A stretch of 64,000 nt of DNA from Microbacterium maritypicum MF109 (lineage in GTDB: Bacteria; Actinomycetota; Actinomycetes; Actinomycetales; Microbacteriaceae): assembly GCF_000455825.1 (NCBI RefSeq), contig NZ_ATAO01000135.1, positions 35,572 through 99,571 on the forward strand, given 5' to 3'. The notes beneath the pieces were generated by a model. That model saw only the letters and a program-made list of their open reading frames with translations, did not search any database and had not been told where the DNA came from. How positions within the stretch are numbered: the first letter of the stretch is position 1; each line of letters opens with the position of its first letter. A program made the position numbers and the translations under genes. This document shows, in pieces, positions 37,032 through 45,475 of the stretch.

Positions 37032-38702
37032 ATGGCACAGCTTGAGCAGATCGCAGCCCCCGGTTCCGAGTGGTGGCGCAGCGCCGTCATCTACCAGATC
37101 TACCCCCGATCCTTCGCGGACGCCTCGGGTGACGGCATCGGCGACCTGCCGGGCATCACCAGCCGACTCGATGCGCTGCAGGAGCTCGGCGTCGACGCGA
37201 TCTGGCTGAGCCCGTTCATGACCAGCCCGCAGCGCGACGCGGGTTACGACGTGGCCGACTACCGCGACGTCGACCCGCTGTTCGGCACGCTGGCCGACTT
37301 CGACGACATGCTCGAGGCCGCCCATGCCCGCAACATCCGCGTGGTGGTCGACCTGGTGCCGAACCACTCGTCCGACCAGCACGTCTGGTTCCAGCAGGCG
37401 TTGAAGGCCGGCCCGGGCAGCCCCGAGCGCGCGCGCTACATCTTCCGCGACGGCAAGGGCGAGAACGGCGAGCTCCCGCCGAACAACTGGGAATCCGTGT
37501 TCGGCGGCGGCATGTGGGAGCGCGTCGTCGAGGCCGACGGCACGCCGGGCCAGTGGTACCTGCACATCTTCGACGCCACCCAGCCCGACTTCGACTGGAC
37601 CAACGAAGAGGTGCGCGAGGAGTTCCGCTCCATCCTGCGCTTCTGGCTCGACCGCGGTGTCGACGGGTTCCGCGTCGACGTGGCCCACGGCATGATCAAG
37701 GCCGAAGGCCTGCCCGACTACACGCCCCCGAGCGATGCCGACTCCATGGGCGGCGGCGAGTCGAACGTGCCGTACTGGGGCCAGGACGGCGTGCACGACA
37801 TCTACCGCGACTGGCACAAGGTGCTCGCCGAGTACGACGGCGACCGCGCCCTGTGCGGCGAGGCCTGGATGCCGACGCTCAAGCAGACGGCCCTGTGGGT
37901 GCGTCCGGACGAGATGCACCAGACGTTCAACTTCCCGTACCTGATGACGCCGTGGAACGCGAAGGCCCTCGGCGACGTCATCCGGGAGTCGCTCGACGAC
38001 TTCGGCGCGGTCGGCGCCCCGAGCACCTGGGTGCTCTCGAACCACGATGTGGTGCGCCACGCCTCGCGCCTGGCGCTGACGGCGGACAACCCCCAGGGCG
38101 AGGGTATCGGCCCGAACACCCCGAGCAAGCCTGACACCGCGATCGGCCTGGCCCGCGCCCGCGCCGCGACCACGCTGATGCTGGCACTGCCCGGTTCGTC
38201 GTACCTGTACCAGGGCGAAGAGCTCGGCCTGCCCGAGGCCATGGAGATCCCGGACGAGTACCGTCAGGACCCGACCTGGTTCCGCACGAACGGCGAGCGC
38301 TACGGTCGTGACGGATGCCGCGTGCCCCTGCCCTGGGAGGCCGAGGCTCCGGCCTTCGGATTCAACGACACCGGTCTCTCGTGGCTCCCGCAGCCCGCAG
38401 ACTGGGCGGCCTACGCCCGCGACGTCGAAGAGGTCGATCCCGCATCGACGCTCGCGCTGTACAAGCGTCTGCTGGCCGCGCGCCGCGAGCACGGCTTCGG
38501 CAGCGGCTCGCTGGTCTGGGAAGACGCCGGTCCCGACGCGGTCGCCTTCCGACGTGGTGACGTGCACGTCGTCGCGAACCTCGGCACGGCGCCGATCGAG
38601 CTGCCGGCCGACGCCTTCGTGATGCTGCAGAGCCAGCCGTTCGAAGGCGCGTCGATCCCGGTCGACACCGCCGTCTGGTACACCACAGCGACGCAGGCCT
38701 GA
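37032..38702 (+). CDS. GH13 alpha-glucosidase
   Basis: A 556-residue intracellular family 13 enzyme of the oligo-1,6-glucosidase/AglA kind. WWRSAVIYQIYPRSFADASGDGIGDLPGI opens it (landmark YQIYPRSFADASGDGIGD); the catalytic residues are Asp in GFRVDVAHG, Glu in ALCGEAWM and Asp in LSNHDVVRH. It releases glucose from maltose, isomaltose or malto-oligosaccharides; exact preference is not clear. ATG 37032 follows TAGCCT at six bases. A LacI regulator follows after a hairpin repeat. Confidence 0.93.
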   Translation: MAQLEQIAAPGSEWWRSAVIYQIYPRSFADASGDGIGDLPGITSRLDALQELGVDAIWLSPFMTSPQRDAGYDVADYRDVDPLFGTLADFDDMLEAAHARNIRVVVDLVPNHSSDQHVWFQQALKAGPGSPERARYIFRDGKGENGELPPNNWESVFGGGMWERVVEADGTPGQWYLHIFDATQPDFDWTNEEVREEFRSILRFWLDRGVDGFRVDVAHGMIKAEGLPDYTPPSDADSMGGGESNVPYWGQDGVHDIYRDWHKVLAEYDGDRALCGEAWMPTLKQTALWVRPDEMHQTFNFPYLMTPWNAKALGDVIRESLDDFGAVGAPSTWVLSNHDVVRHASRLALTADNPQGEGIGPNTPSKPDTAIGLARARAATTLMLALPGSSYLYQGEELGLPEAMEIPDEYRQDPTWFRTNGERYGRDGCRVPLPWEAEAPAFGFNDTGLSWLPQPADWAAYARDVEEVDPASTLALYKRLLAARREHGFGSGSLVWEDAGPDAVAFRRGDVHVVANLGTAPIELPADAFVMLQSQPFEGASIPVDTAVWYTTATQA

Positions 38703-38709
38703 TATGCCC

Positions 38710-38767
38710 TTCCGGTCGCGATTCCTGTCGCTCACGCCCGCGTGAACCGGCAGGAATCGCGACCGGA
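38710..38767. repeat. Hairpin repeat, copy 2 (between alpha-glucosidase and LacI genes)
   Basis: TCCGGTCGCGATTCCTG (38711-38727) pairs perfectly with CAGGAATCGCGACCGGA (38751-38767) around a 23-base loop. The outer arm matches copy 1 at 31653, and the inner difference is compensated on both arms. Confidence 0.75.
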
Positions 38768-38788
38768 GCACTTTCGACAGAGGAACAC

Positions 38789-39796
38789 ATGGCCAGCATC
38801 GATGAGGTCGCCCGGCTCGCCGGAGTCTCCACCGCGACCGTCTCCCGCGCACTGAGCGGACGCGGTCACGTATCGGAGTCCGCGAAGGAGAGGGTGCAGG
38901 CCGCGGCGCAGTCGCTCGGCTATGTCGTCTCGTCGCGGGCGTCGAGCCTGGCCTCGGGTCGCACCCGCAACGTCGGGGTGATCGTGCCCTTCCTCGACCG
39001 GTGGTTCTTCAGCACGGTGCTCTCCGGCGTCTCCGCCGCCCTCATGCGCGAGGGCTATGACATCACGCTGTACAACATCACTGCCGACAAGGACGTACGT
39101 CGGCACGTGTTCGACACCTTCCTGCGCCGACAGCGCGTCGACGCCGTGATCGCGGTGTCGATCGAGCTCGACGAGGACGAGACGCAGTATCTGCTCGACC
39201 TCGGACTTCCTGTGATCGCGATCGGCGGTCCGAACCCGAAGCTCGACACCCTCACCGTCGACGACGTCGCGGTCGCGCAACTGGCCACCGAGCATCTGAT
39301 CAGCCTGGGCCACACCGATATCGCGCACATCGGGGCGAACCCGGAGTTCGACATCGACTTCCACATCCCGACCAACCGCCGCCTGGGGTTCGAGAAGGCG
39401 CTGGCGAAGGCGGGCATCCCCCTCAACCATGCCTTCCTCGAGCCCGCCGACTTCACGGTCGAGGGCGGCTACCGGGCGGCGAAGCAGCTGCTCGGCCGCC
39501 CGGGCCCCCGCCCGACCGCCGTGTTCGCGGCCTCGGACGAGATGGCCATCGGCGCACTTCTCGCGGCCCGAGACCTGGGCTTCAGCGTTCCCGAGGAGCT
39601 GTCGATCGTCGGCATCGACGGGCATGAACTCGGCGAGTTCTTCCGCCTGACCACGGTCGATCAGTTCCCGCTCGGACAGGGCGAGCGGGCAGCCGATGCC
39701 GTGCTGGCGAAGCTCGCCACCCCCGACGCCGTGCACATCCCGTCGGCGCTGCCCTACGAGCTGAACGTGCGCGGGACCACCTCCCGCCTGCTCTAG
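38789..39796 (+). CDS. LacI-family repressor of the alpha-glucosidase locus
   Basis: A 335-residue LacI protein: HTH ASIDEVARLAGVSTATVSRAL, hinge GYVVSSRASSLASGRT, sensor domain with GVIVPFLDRWFFSTVLSGV and VFAASDEMAIGALLAARDLG. The position right after the GH13 gene, and the LacI-like operator in that gene's promoter, make it the probable maltose or isomaltose-responsive repressor. GAGGAA lies before its ATG. Its TAG stop shares the palindrome CTAG with the stop of the convergent reductase gene. Confidence 0.9.
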   Translation: MASIDEVARLAGVSTATVSRALSGRGHVSESAKERVQAAAQSLGYVVSSRASSLASGRTRNVGVIVPFLDRWFFSTVLSGVSAALMREGYDITLYNITADKDVRRHVFDTFLRRQRVDAVIAVSIELDEDETQYLLDLGLPVIAIGGPNPKLDTLTVDDVAVAQLATEHLISLGHTDIAHIGANPEFDIDFHIPTNRRLGFEKALAKAGIPLNHAFLEPADFTVEGGYRAAKQLLGRPGPRPTAVFAASDEMAIGALLAARDLGFSVPEELSIVGIDGHELGEFFRLTTVDQFPLGQGERAADAVLAKLATPDAVHIPSALPYELNVRGTTSRLL

Positions 39797-41439
39797 CGTT
39801 CACACAGGGTGGCGTCGCGCCAGGTGCGATAGCCGCCGTCGAGGTTGCGCGCGTCCACGCCTCGCTGCCGGAGGATCCGCGTGGCGATGTGCCCACGCAA
39901 TCCGACCTGGCAGTGCACGATGACGGGTCCATCTGACACCTCGTCGAGCCGTTCTCTGAGCTCGTCGAGCGGCACGTTGACGGCGCCGGGAATCGCGTCG
40001 GCAGCATGCTCGACCGTCGAGCGCACGTCGATCAGTGTCGCTCCCCCACGCTGCTCCTCAGCGAGTTCATGCCATTGGATGGTCGGAGTCGTGCCGGAGC
40101 GGGTGTTCTCGGCGACGTAGCCGAGGATGTTGACCGCGTCCTTCGCCGAGCCGAACTGCGGGGCGTAGGCGAGTTCGAGATTCGCGAGCCCGGCGGCCGT
40201 GATGCCGGCCTGCATGGCGGTCGCCACCACATCGATCCGCTTGTCGACACCGTCTCGCCCCACCACCTGCACACCGAGGATCACGTCGGAGGCAGGGTCG
40301 GCGAGCATCTTCATGGACAGCGTCTCGGCGCCGGGGTAGTAGCCGGCGTGGGATCCGGGATGCACATGCACGACGTAGAAGTCACGTCCTGCGGCCCGGA
40401 GCTGCCGTTCACTCCAGCCCACCTTCGCTGCGTCGACCCCGAACACGCGGACGATCCCGGTGCCGAGCGCGGGGCGCGCCGTCTCCGTCCTCCCCGCGAT
40501 GAGGTCGGCCACCATGCGTCCATGTCGGTTCGCGAGGCCGGCCATCGTGATGAGAGCCGTGTCGCCGCCCACGAGGTCGAGCTTCTCGACGCCGTCGCCC
40601 ACCGCGAACACGTCGGGGGCGCTCGTGCGGCACATCGAATCGACCGCGATGCCGCCGGTCTCACCGAGCCGGATGCCGGCACCTTCGGCCAGCGCCGTCT
40701 CCGGTACGACTCCGGAGGCATCGATCACGAGTTCGGCGGGGACGGATGCCCCATCACTCAGCGTGACCCGCCCGGATACGGCACGCACGACCTCGACGCC
40801 GAGGCGCACATCGACGCCGTGCGCGCGGACCTCGGCGGTGATCGGTGCGGCCATCTCCGCATCGAGCGGGGAGAGGAGGTGGGATCCCCGCTGCACCAGC
40901 GTCACGGATGCGCCGCGAGCGACGAGGTTCTCGACCGCTTCCAGGCCCGTGTAGCCTCCGCCGACCACCACCACCGGAACGCCCGCCCGCGAGAGCGCGG
41001 CGTCGATCGCATCCGCGTCTTCGACCGTCCGCAGACTGCGCGTGCGGATGCCCGAGGAGGGCTCGTTCAGACGGGGGCGCGCGCCGGTGGCGAGGATCAG
41101 CCTGTCGTAGCTCTGTGTGAAGCGGCGCCCGGAGTCGATGTCCATGACCTCGACGAGCTTCTGCGCAGTGTCGATTCGCGTGACATCGTGACGCACACGC
41201 ACATCGAGTCGGAAGCGGCTGCGCAGAGATTCCGGCGTCTGCAAGAGCAGCGATTCGCGTTCTGCGATCACCCCTCCGACGTAATAGGGCAAGCCGCAGT
41301 TCGCGTACGAGACCTCGGGCCCTCGTTCGAACACCATGATCTGCGCGTGCTCGTCGAGGCGGCGCAGGCGCGCGGCGGCGGACATGCCCCCGGCGACCCC
41401 ACCGACGATGACCACGGTGAGCGGTTGCACGGTGGTCAT
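39793..41439 (-). CDS. CoA-disulfide reductase-like flavoprotein with C-terminal rhodanese domain
   Basis: A 548-residue fusion. The flavin/NAD(P)H reductase part (about 1-440) has the FAD motif VVIVGGVAGGMSAAARLRR, the single redox cysteine in EVSYANCGLPYYVGG, and the NAD motif VVVGGGYTGLEAVENL. The C-terminal rhodanese domain (about 455-545) has VIVHCQVGLRG with its catalytic cysteine. Such fusions (CoADR-RHD, Npsr-like) reduce CoA persulfides and polysulfides. Together with a CstR-like sensor this points to reactive-sulfur handling. Start 41439 overlaps the small gene upstream by four bases; an in-frame extension would run through that gene. Confidence 0.9.
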   Translation of the reverse strand: MTTVQPLTVVIVGGVAGGMSAAARLRRLDEHAQIMVFERGPEVSYANCGLPYYVGGVIAERESLLLQTPESLRSRFRLDVRVRHDVTRIDTAQKLVEVMDIDSGRRFTQSYDRLILATGARPRLNEPSSGIRTRSLRTVEDADAIDAALSRAGVPVVVVGGGYTGLEAVENLVARGASVTLVQRGSHLLSPLDAEMAAPITAEVRAHGVDVRLGVEVVRAVSGRVTLSDGASVPAELVIDASGVVPETALAEGAGIRLGETGGIAVDSMCRTSAPDVFAVGDGVEKLDLVGGDTALITMAGLANRHGRMVADLIAGRTETARPALGTGIVRVFGVDAAKVGWSERQLRAAGRDFYVVHVHPGSHAGYYPGAETLSMKMLADPASDVILGVQVVGRDGVDKRIDVVATAMQAGITAAGLANLELAYAPQFGSAKDAVNILGYVAENTRSGTTPTIQWHELAEEQRGGATLIDVRSTVEHAADAIPGAVNVPLDELRERLDEVSDGPVIVHCQVGLRGHIATRILRQRGVDARNLDGGYRTWRDATLCER

Positions 41440-41606
41440 CGCCGGAACATCCGCGAGAAGAAGCCGCCCTGCGCCTGCTCCTTCGGGTGTCCGGAACACC
41501 ACTGCGCGGCAGGCACCGTTCGCCGCACGGTGTCGACGTGCTGACCGCACCCCGCCCAGGTCGTCTTGCCGCAGGTCTTGCAACGGACCGCTCGGCACAT
41601 TTTCAT
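41436..41606 (-). CDS. Small Cys-rich conserved protein
   Basis: A 56-residue protein with CKTCGKTTWAGCGQHV and a further WCSGH, five cysteines and two histidines in all; it looks like a small zinc or persulfide-binding ribbon. The basic C-terminus ends GGFFSRMFRR. Similar tiny proteins are common and uncharacterised in actinobacteria. GAGGAG precedes ATG 41606. It is first in the operon with the reductase-rhodanese and directly behind a CstR-type operator, so it is probably induced with it. Confidence 0.7.
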   Translation of the reverse strand: MKMCRAVRCKTCGKTTWAGCGQHVDTVRRTVPAAQWCSGHPKEQAQGGFFSRMFRR

Positions 41607-41617
41607 CGTCTCCTCAC

Positions 41618-41637
41618 CGATACCCCCGTGGGTATCG
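41618..41637. promoter_or_regulatory. CstR/CsoR-type operator 1 (before the small Cys-rich gene)
   Basis: CGATACCCCCGTGGGTATCG, 18 of 20 positions symmetric, 12 bases before the small gene start. The ATACCC...GGGTAT halves match CstR/CsoR-class sites. Confidence 0.75.
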
Positions 41638-41639
41638 GT

Positions 41640-41669
41640 CCCCACTATACCCCCGGGGGTATAGTGGGG
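41640..41669. promoter_or_regulatory. CstR/CsoR-type operator 2, perfect 30-base palindrome
   Basis: A perfect 30-base palindrome centred at 41654/41655; its core is TATACCCCCGGGGGTATA. It ends 27 bases before the regulator gene and shows the same TACCC/GGGTA halves as operator 1. Confidence 0.85.
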
Positions 41670-41696
41670 AGTCCAGCCGACACCCAGGGAGCGACC

Positions 41697-41984
41697 ATGT
41701 CATCCGCAGACGCCGACACCCAGCGCAGGATCGCCAACCGTCTCAAGCGAGCCCGAGGACAGCTCGGCGCCGTCATCGCCGCGGTCGAAGAGGGTGGCGA
41801 CTGCCGGGCGGTGGTCACACAGCTCGCCGCCGTCACCTCGGCTCTCGACAAGGCGGGTTTCCAGATCATCGCCTCCGCCATGAAGGACTGCATGACCGAG
41901 CCCGAGGCGGAGACGCAAGCGGCCACCGACACCCGTGGAGTGTCGATGGCCGAACTGGAGAAGCTGTTCCTCTCCCTCGCGTGA
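41697..41984 (+). CDS. cstR: CsoR/FrmR-family regulator, CstR-like persulfide sensor
   Basis: A 95-residue all-helical tetrameric repressor. Cys36 and Cys65 of the copper sensor CsoR are conserved (GGDCRAV and AMKDCM), but the copper-ligand histidine at position 61 is alanine, as in persulfide sensors of the CstR type, where two cysteines form a di- to tetrasulfide link. The operators with ATACCC/GGGTAT halves and the divergent CoA-disulfide reductase/rhodanese support sulfur sensing over copper. ATG 41697 is used because the frame upstream is antisense to the small gene. The assignment to persulfide is inference. Confidence 0.85.
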   Translation: MSSADADTQRRIANRLKRARGQLGAVIAAVEEGGDCRAVVTQLAAVTSALDKAGFQIIASAMKDCMTEPEAETQAATDTRGVSMAELEKLFLSLA

Positions 41985-41997
41985 CCGGCGGCGCGGG

Positions 41998-42627
41998 TCA
42001 GCTCGCGACGATGAGACCCTTCGTCGCCGTGCGGGCGGCCTCGAAGCGGCGCTGCACATCGGGCCAGTTCACGAGGTTCCAGAACGCCTTGACGTAGTCG
42101 GCGCGCACGTTGAGGTAGTCGAGGTAGTAGGCGTGCTCCCAGACGTCGAGCTGCAGCAGCGGGGTGACGCCGAGCGGCGCGTTGCCCTGCTGGTCGAACA
42201 GCTGGAAGATCACGGGACGCGCGCCCACGCTGTCCCAGGCGAGCACGGCCCAACCGGATCCCTGCACACCGAGTGCGGTCGCGGTGAAGTGGGCGCGGAA
42301 GGCGTCGATCGATCCGAAGGCGTCGACCAGTGCGGCCTCGAGCTCACCCTCGGGTGCTCCGCCGCCCTCGGGCGAGAGGTTCTGCCAGAACACCGAGTGG
42401 TTGATGTGGCCGCCGAGGTTGAAGGCGAGGTCCTTCTCGAGCTTGTTCACGTTCGCGAGGTCACCCGCGCTGCGGGCGGCGGTGAGCTGCTCGAGTGCGG
42501 TGTTCGCCCCCGTGACGTAGGCCTGGTGGTGCTTGGAGTGGTGCAGCTCCATGATCTTGCCCGAGATGTGCGGCTCGAGGGCCGAGTAGTCGTACGGCAG
42601 CTCGGGGAGTGTGTAGAGCGTGGTCAT
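41998..42627 (-). CDS. sodA: Superoxide dismutase [Mn/Fe]
   Basis: A 209-residue Mn/Fe-type enzyme. Metal ligands are the histidine in [14 protein letters not shown], the one in [13 protein letters not shown], and the Asp/His of [28 protein letters not shown] is also typical. It turns superoxide into peroxide and oxygen. It is the last gene of the SoxR-controlled operon, 12 bases after the flavin reductase, with AAAGGAAG before the start. Mn versus Fe cannot be settled here. Confidence 0.96.
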   Translation of the reverse strand: MTTLYTLPELPYDYSALEPHISGKIMELHHSKHHQAYVTGANTALEQLTAARSAGDLANVNKLEKDLAFNLGGHINHSVFWQNLSPEGGGAPEGELEAALVDAFGSIDAFRAHFTATALGVQGSGWAVLAWDSVGARPVIFQLFDQQGNAPLGVTPLLQLDVWEHAYYLDYLNVRADYVKAFWNLVNWPDVQRRFEAARTATKGLIVAS

Positions 42628-42639
42628 GACGTCTTCCTT

Positions 42640-43149
42640 TCAGTGGTTGTTGTCGTGTGGAAGTGCGTGGAAACGGCGATCGATGTACACCAGAGGGCGC
42701 CCGGAGAGACCAGGCAGCACCTCGATGACCTCGGCGATGACCACGGTCGACGAACCGACGGCGACCGTCTGGATCGGACGACAGCGCAGGGCCACCCTGG
42801 CCTCGGGGAGGTGCGGTTCGCCGGTCGGCAGCGTGGCCCATCCCTGCTCGGGCGTGAACCGCTCGGACCCGCTGACCGCGAAGCTCTGGGCGAGATCGGA
42901 GTGCTCGTCGTCGATGAGGTGCACCACGAAGGTGTCGGCACCGAGGATCGCTCCTGCAGAACCGGTGGCACGGGTCACCGAGAACACGATCGCCGCGGGA
43001 TCGACCGCCACCGAGGCGACGCTGGACGCGGTGAGACCGACCGGCCCTTCCGGGGTGCTCGCGGTGATGATCGCGACTCCCGCCGGGTGGGTGCGGAAGG
43101 CGGCTTTGAGCGCCTCGCCGATCGGCGTGGGTACGGGTGTCGCGGTCAT
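42640..43149 (-). CDS. Flavin reductase-like FMN-binding protein
   Basis: A 169-residue split-barrel flavin reductase of the HpaC/flavin reductase-like family: FRTHPAGVAIITASTPEGPVGLTASSVASVAVDP and the ending GRPLVYIDRRFHAL (landmarks GLTASSVASV and PLVYIDRRFH). It should bind FMN and reduce free flavin or feed a partner oxygenase. Its start overlaps the ferredoxin reductase stop by four bases. No monooxygenase gene is adjacent, so its partner may be the redox-cycling compound itself or a protein elsewhere. Confidence 0.85.
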   Translation of the reverse strand: MTATPVPTPIGEALKAAFRTHPAGVAIITASTPEGPVGLTASSVASVAVDPAAIVFSVTRATGSAGAILGADTFVVHLIDDEHSDLAQSFAVSGSERFTPEQGWATLPTGEPHLPEARVALRCRPIQTVAVGSSTVVIAEVIEVLPGLSGRPLVYIDRRFHALPHDNNH

Positions 43150-44504
43150 CGACCTGCCTCCATCATCTGCTGCTGCTTCGCATGTGCCAGCATCTCATCA
43201 CGTTCGACGAGCTTCGTCCGCTCGCGACCGCGCTCCGCTCCGGCCCCGCGCTCGGCGGCGTCGATGCGCAGCCAGCCGTCGAGGTCGACCGCCTGCGAGA
43301 GATGGGCGATCGGATCGATGTCGCGCGCCTCGCGCTCGATCGCATCGAGGTCGTCGACGACGTGGCCGATCGTCTGCGCGGCATCCGACTTGGTCGACCC
43401 GATCAGCCCGACCGGGCCGCGCTTGATCCAACCGGTCGCGTACAGTCGCGGGATCGGCGCTCCGTCCGCATCGACGACGCGACCCTCGACGTGCGGCACG
43501 ACGCCGCGAGCGGCGTCGAACGGCACCCCGGGAACAGGTGTCGAGCGGTAGCCCACTGCGCGGTAGACGGCTCCGACGTCATAGCGCAGCAGCTCCCCCG
43601 TGCCGACCATGCGGCCCAGCTCGTCGGATGCGGTGCGTTCCATCTCGATACCGGTGACCGCGTCCGTGCCGAGCACGCGCACCGGACGCTGCCGCAGGTG
43701 CAGGTGGATGCGGCGCGAGGCGGTGCGGCTCGCGGGATCGAGGGCTGCCCATTCGGTCATGGTGCGCACGACGATACGGCGCTGCGAGAACTGCGCCACC
43801 ATCCGCTCGGCGTGCTCGTCGAGGGCGAGCTCGTGCGGGTCGACGATCACATCGACGTCGTCCTGCTCGGCGAGCTCGCGCAGCTCCATGGCCGAGAAAC
43901 GCACGTCGGCCGGGCCCCGACGGGCGAACAGATGCACGTCCCGCAGCGGGCTGGCAGCGAGCTGGTCGAGCACGGCATCCGGGGTGTCGGTGTGGGTCAG
44001 CGCCGACGCATGCTTGGCGAGGATCCTCGTCACGTCGAGCGCCACATTGCCGGCGCCGAGCACCGCGACCGCCTCGGCGGCGAGCGGCCAGGTGCGCGGC
44101 GCATCGGGGTGCCCGTCGTACCAGGCGACGAAGTCGGCCGCGCCGAACGAGCCGGGCAGGTCGATGCCCGGGATGTCGAGAGCGACATCGAGGTCGGCCC
44201 CCGTGGCCACGATCACTCCGTCGTACGCGGCACGCAGCTCGTCGATCTCGATGTCCACGCCGACCTCGACGTTGCACCGCAGCCGGATGCGCGGGTTCAC
44301 GAGCACCTCGTGCAGGGCATCCGTGATCTTGCGGATACGGGGATGGTCGGGCGCGACGCCGTAGCGGACGAGACCATACGGTGCCGGAAGCTTCTCGAAC
44401 AGGTCGATCGATGCGGTCGGCACCCGGTCGAGCAGGATGTCGGCCGCGTAGATGCCCGCGGGCCCCGCGCCGACGACGGCGATGTGCGGTTCGGCGTTGG
44501 TCAT
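43146..44504 (-). CDS. fprA: Ferredoxin--NADP reductase (FprA, adrenodoxin-reductase type)
   Basis: A 452-residue FAD enzyme moving electrons between NADPH and ferredoxin. [20 protein letters not shown] binds FAD, and [20 protein letters not shown] is the family signature. [15 protein letters not shown] binds NADPH, and [18 protein letters not shown] is the C-terminal hallmark. The C-terminal tail is charged and helical. It overlaps the ferredoxin stop by four bases, so the ferredoxin pair is a coupled unit. A frame extension to 44804 is antisense-free but would run through the ferredoxin gene and is rejected. Confidence 0.94.
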   Translation of the reverse strand: MTNAEPHIAVVGAGPAGIYAADILLDRVPTASIDLFEKLPAPYGLVRYGVAPDHPRIRKITDALHEVLVNPRIRLRCNVEVGVDIEIDELRAAYDGVIVATGADLDVALDIPGIDLPGSFGAADFVAWYDGHPDAPRTWPLAAEAVAVLGAGNVALDVTRILAKHASALTHTDTPDAVLDQLAASPLRDVHLFARRGPADVRFSAMELRELAEQDDVDVIVDPHELALDEHAERMVAQFSQRRIVVRTMTEWAALDPASRTASRRIHLHLRQRPVRVLGTDAVTGIEMERTASDELGRMVGTGELLRYDVGAVYRAVGYRSTPVPGVPFDAARGVVPHVEGRVVDADGAPIPRLYATGWIKRGPVGLIGSTKSDAAQTIGHVVDDLDAIEREARDIDPIAHLSQAVDLDGWLRIDAAERGAGAERGRERTKLVERDEMLAHAKQQQMMEAGR

Positions 44505-44827
44505 GCGTGTTCCCCCTGTGGTGCGAGCGCGGCGATGATCGGGTGATCGAAGGCGAGCATCCCCGTCTTCGCGGCGCCTCCCGGCGACCCGAGCTCGTCG
44601 AAGAACTCGACGTTGGCCTTGTAGTAGTCCTGCCACTCGTCGGGCAGGTCGTCTTCGTAGAAGATCGCCTCGACCGGGCACACCGGCTCGCAGGCACCGC
44701 AGTCCACGCATTCGTCCGGGTGGATGTAGAGCGAGCGTTCGCCTTCGTAGATGCAGTCGACGGGGCATTCGTCGATGCAGGCCTTGTCCTTCACATCGAC
44801 GCACGGCAGGGCGATCACATAGGTCAT
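44501..44827 (-). CDS. fdxA: Seven-iron ferredoxin
   Basis: A 108-residue ferredoxin: [20 protein letters not shown] in the first cluster region and [16 protein letters not shown] in the second give the spacing of [3Fe-4S][4Fe-4S] proteins like mycobacterial FdxA. The C-terminal extension [18 protein letters not shown] is also typical. It is the first gene of the SoxR-type operon and the likely electron partner of the reductase behind it. Confidence 0.95.
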   Translation of the reverse strand: MTYVIALPCVDVKDKACIDECPVDCIYEGERSLYIHPDECVDCGACEPVCPVEAIFYEDDLPDEWQDYYKANVEFFDELGSPGGAAKTGMLAFDHPIIAALAPQGEHA

Positions 44828-44895
44828 CGCGGGGTCTTCGTCCGGGTCACGCTGTCCTCATTCGTTCGTTCGGCCCGCCTCCGAGCCACCCCTCA

Positions 44896-44926
44896 ACCGT
44901 AAAACCTCAAGTACACTTGAGGTCAA
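44896..44926 (-). promoter_or_regulatory. SoxR-type promoter of fdxA operon, 19-base spacer with SoxR box
   Basis: On the minus strand TTGACC (44926-44921) and TACGGT (44901-44896) are 19 bases apart, the overlong spacer typical of MerR-family activation. The spacer holds ACCTCAAGT-AC-ACTTGAGGT (44904-44923), which shares the CCTCAAG/CTTGAGG arms of the E. coli SoxR box. The soxR gene starts 36 bases away on the other strand. Confidence 0.92.
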
Positions 44927-44961
44927 ATCGAGGGACGGCAGACGGAGGGAGAGCACACCGG

Positions 44962-45411
44962 ATGAGTCCGCACGCACCAGACGAGCCGCTGACCATCGGC
45001 GAGATGACCCGACGCACCGGGGTCGCCGCCTCCGCCCTGCACTTCTACGAGACGCTCGGCCTGATCGCCTCGACGCGCACGCCCGGCAACCAGCGCCGCT
45101 ACGCCCGGCACATGCTGCGTCGTGTCTCGCTCATCACGGTCGCGAAGCGCCTCGGCATCCCGCTGTCGGACGTGCAGACCGCGTTCGCCGACGTGCCCCT
45201 GACCGAGACTCCGAGCCACGCCGATTGGCAACGGGCGTCGAGACGCTGGAAGCGCGAGCTCGAGAAGCGTCGCGAGGGCATCGAGCGCCTCGAGCGCGAA
45301 CTGACCGGATGCATCGGCTGCGGGTGCCTGTCGATGAAGGCGTGCGGCCTGCTCAACCCCGACGACGCCCTGGGCACCCAGGGCGCCGGCCCCCAGCGCC
45401 TGCGGGACTGA
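44962..45411 (+). CDS. soxR: Redox-sensitive MerR-family activator SoxR
   Basis: A 149-residue SoxR: MerR helix-turn-helix (LTIGEMTRRTGVAASALHFY), long dimerisation helix, and the iron-sulfur motif CIGCGCLSMKAC with Cys117, Cys120, Cys122 and Cys128 in the C-X2-C-X-C-X5-C spacing that holds [2Fe-2S]. Oxidation of the cluster turns on transcription. The start at 44962 has GGAGGGAGAG nearby and begins where SoxR proteins usually begin. The SoxR box and overlong spacer sit in front of the divergent fdxA operon, which is therefore the direct target. Confidence 0.96.
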   Translation: MSPHAPDEPLTIGEMTRRTGVAASALHFYETLGLIASTRTPGNQRRYARHMLRRVSLITVAKRLGIPLSDVQTAFADVPLTETPSHADWQRASRRWKRELEKRREGIERLERELTGCIGCGCLSMKACGLLNPDDALGTQGAGPQRLRD

Positions 45412-45475
45412 CGCCTCTTTCCCGCGCGGACGGTCTCTGACATGATCGCGGAAACGCCATGAAGGGACACCGCCG

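Noticed and set aside
41697..41984. Copper sensor CsoR
   Set aside because: The copper-ligand histidine is missing and no copper exporter or chaperone gene is next to it; a persulfide role fits better.
43146..44804. Longer start for the ferredoxin reductase
   Set aside because: The extension lies over the ferredoxin gene in another frame; ATG 44504 with the ATGA overlap matches the FprA N-terminus.
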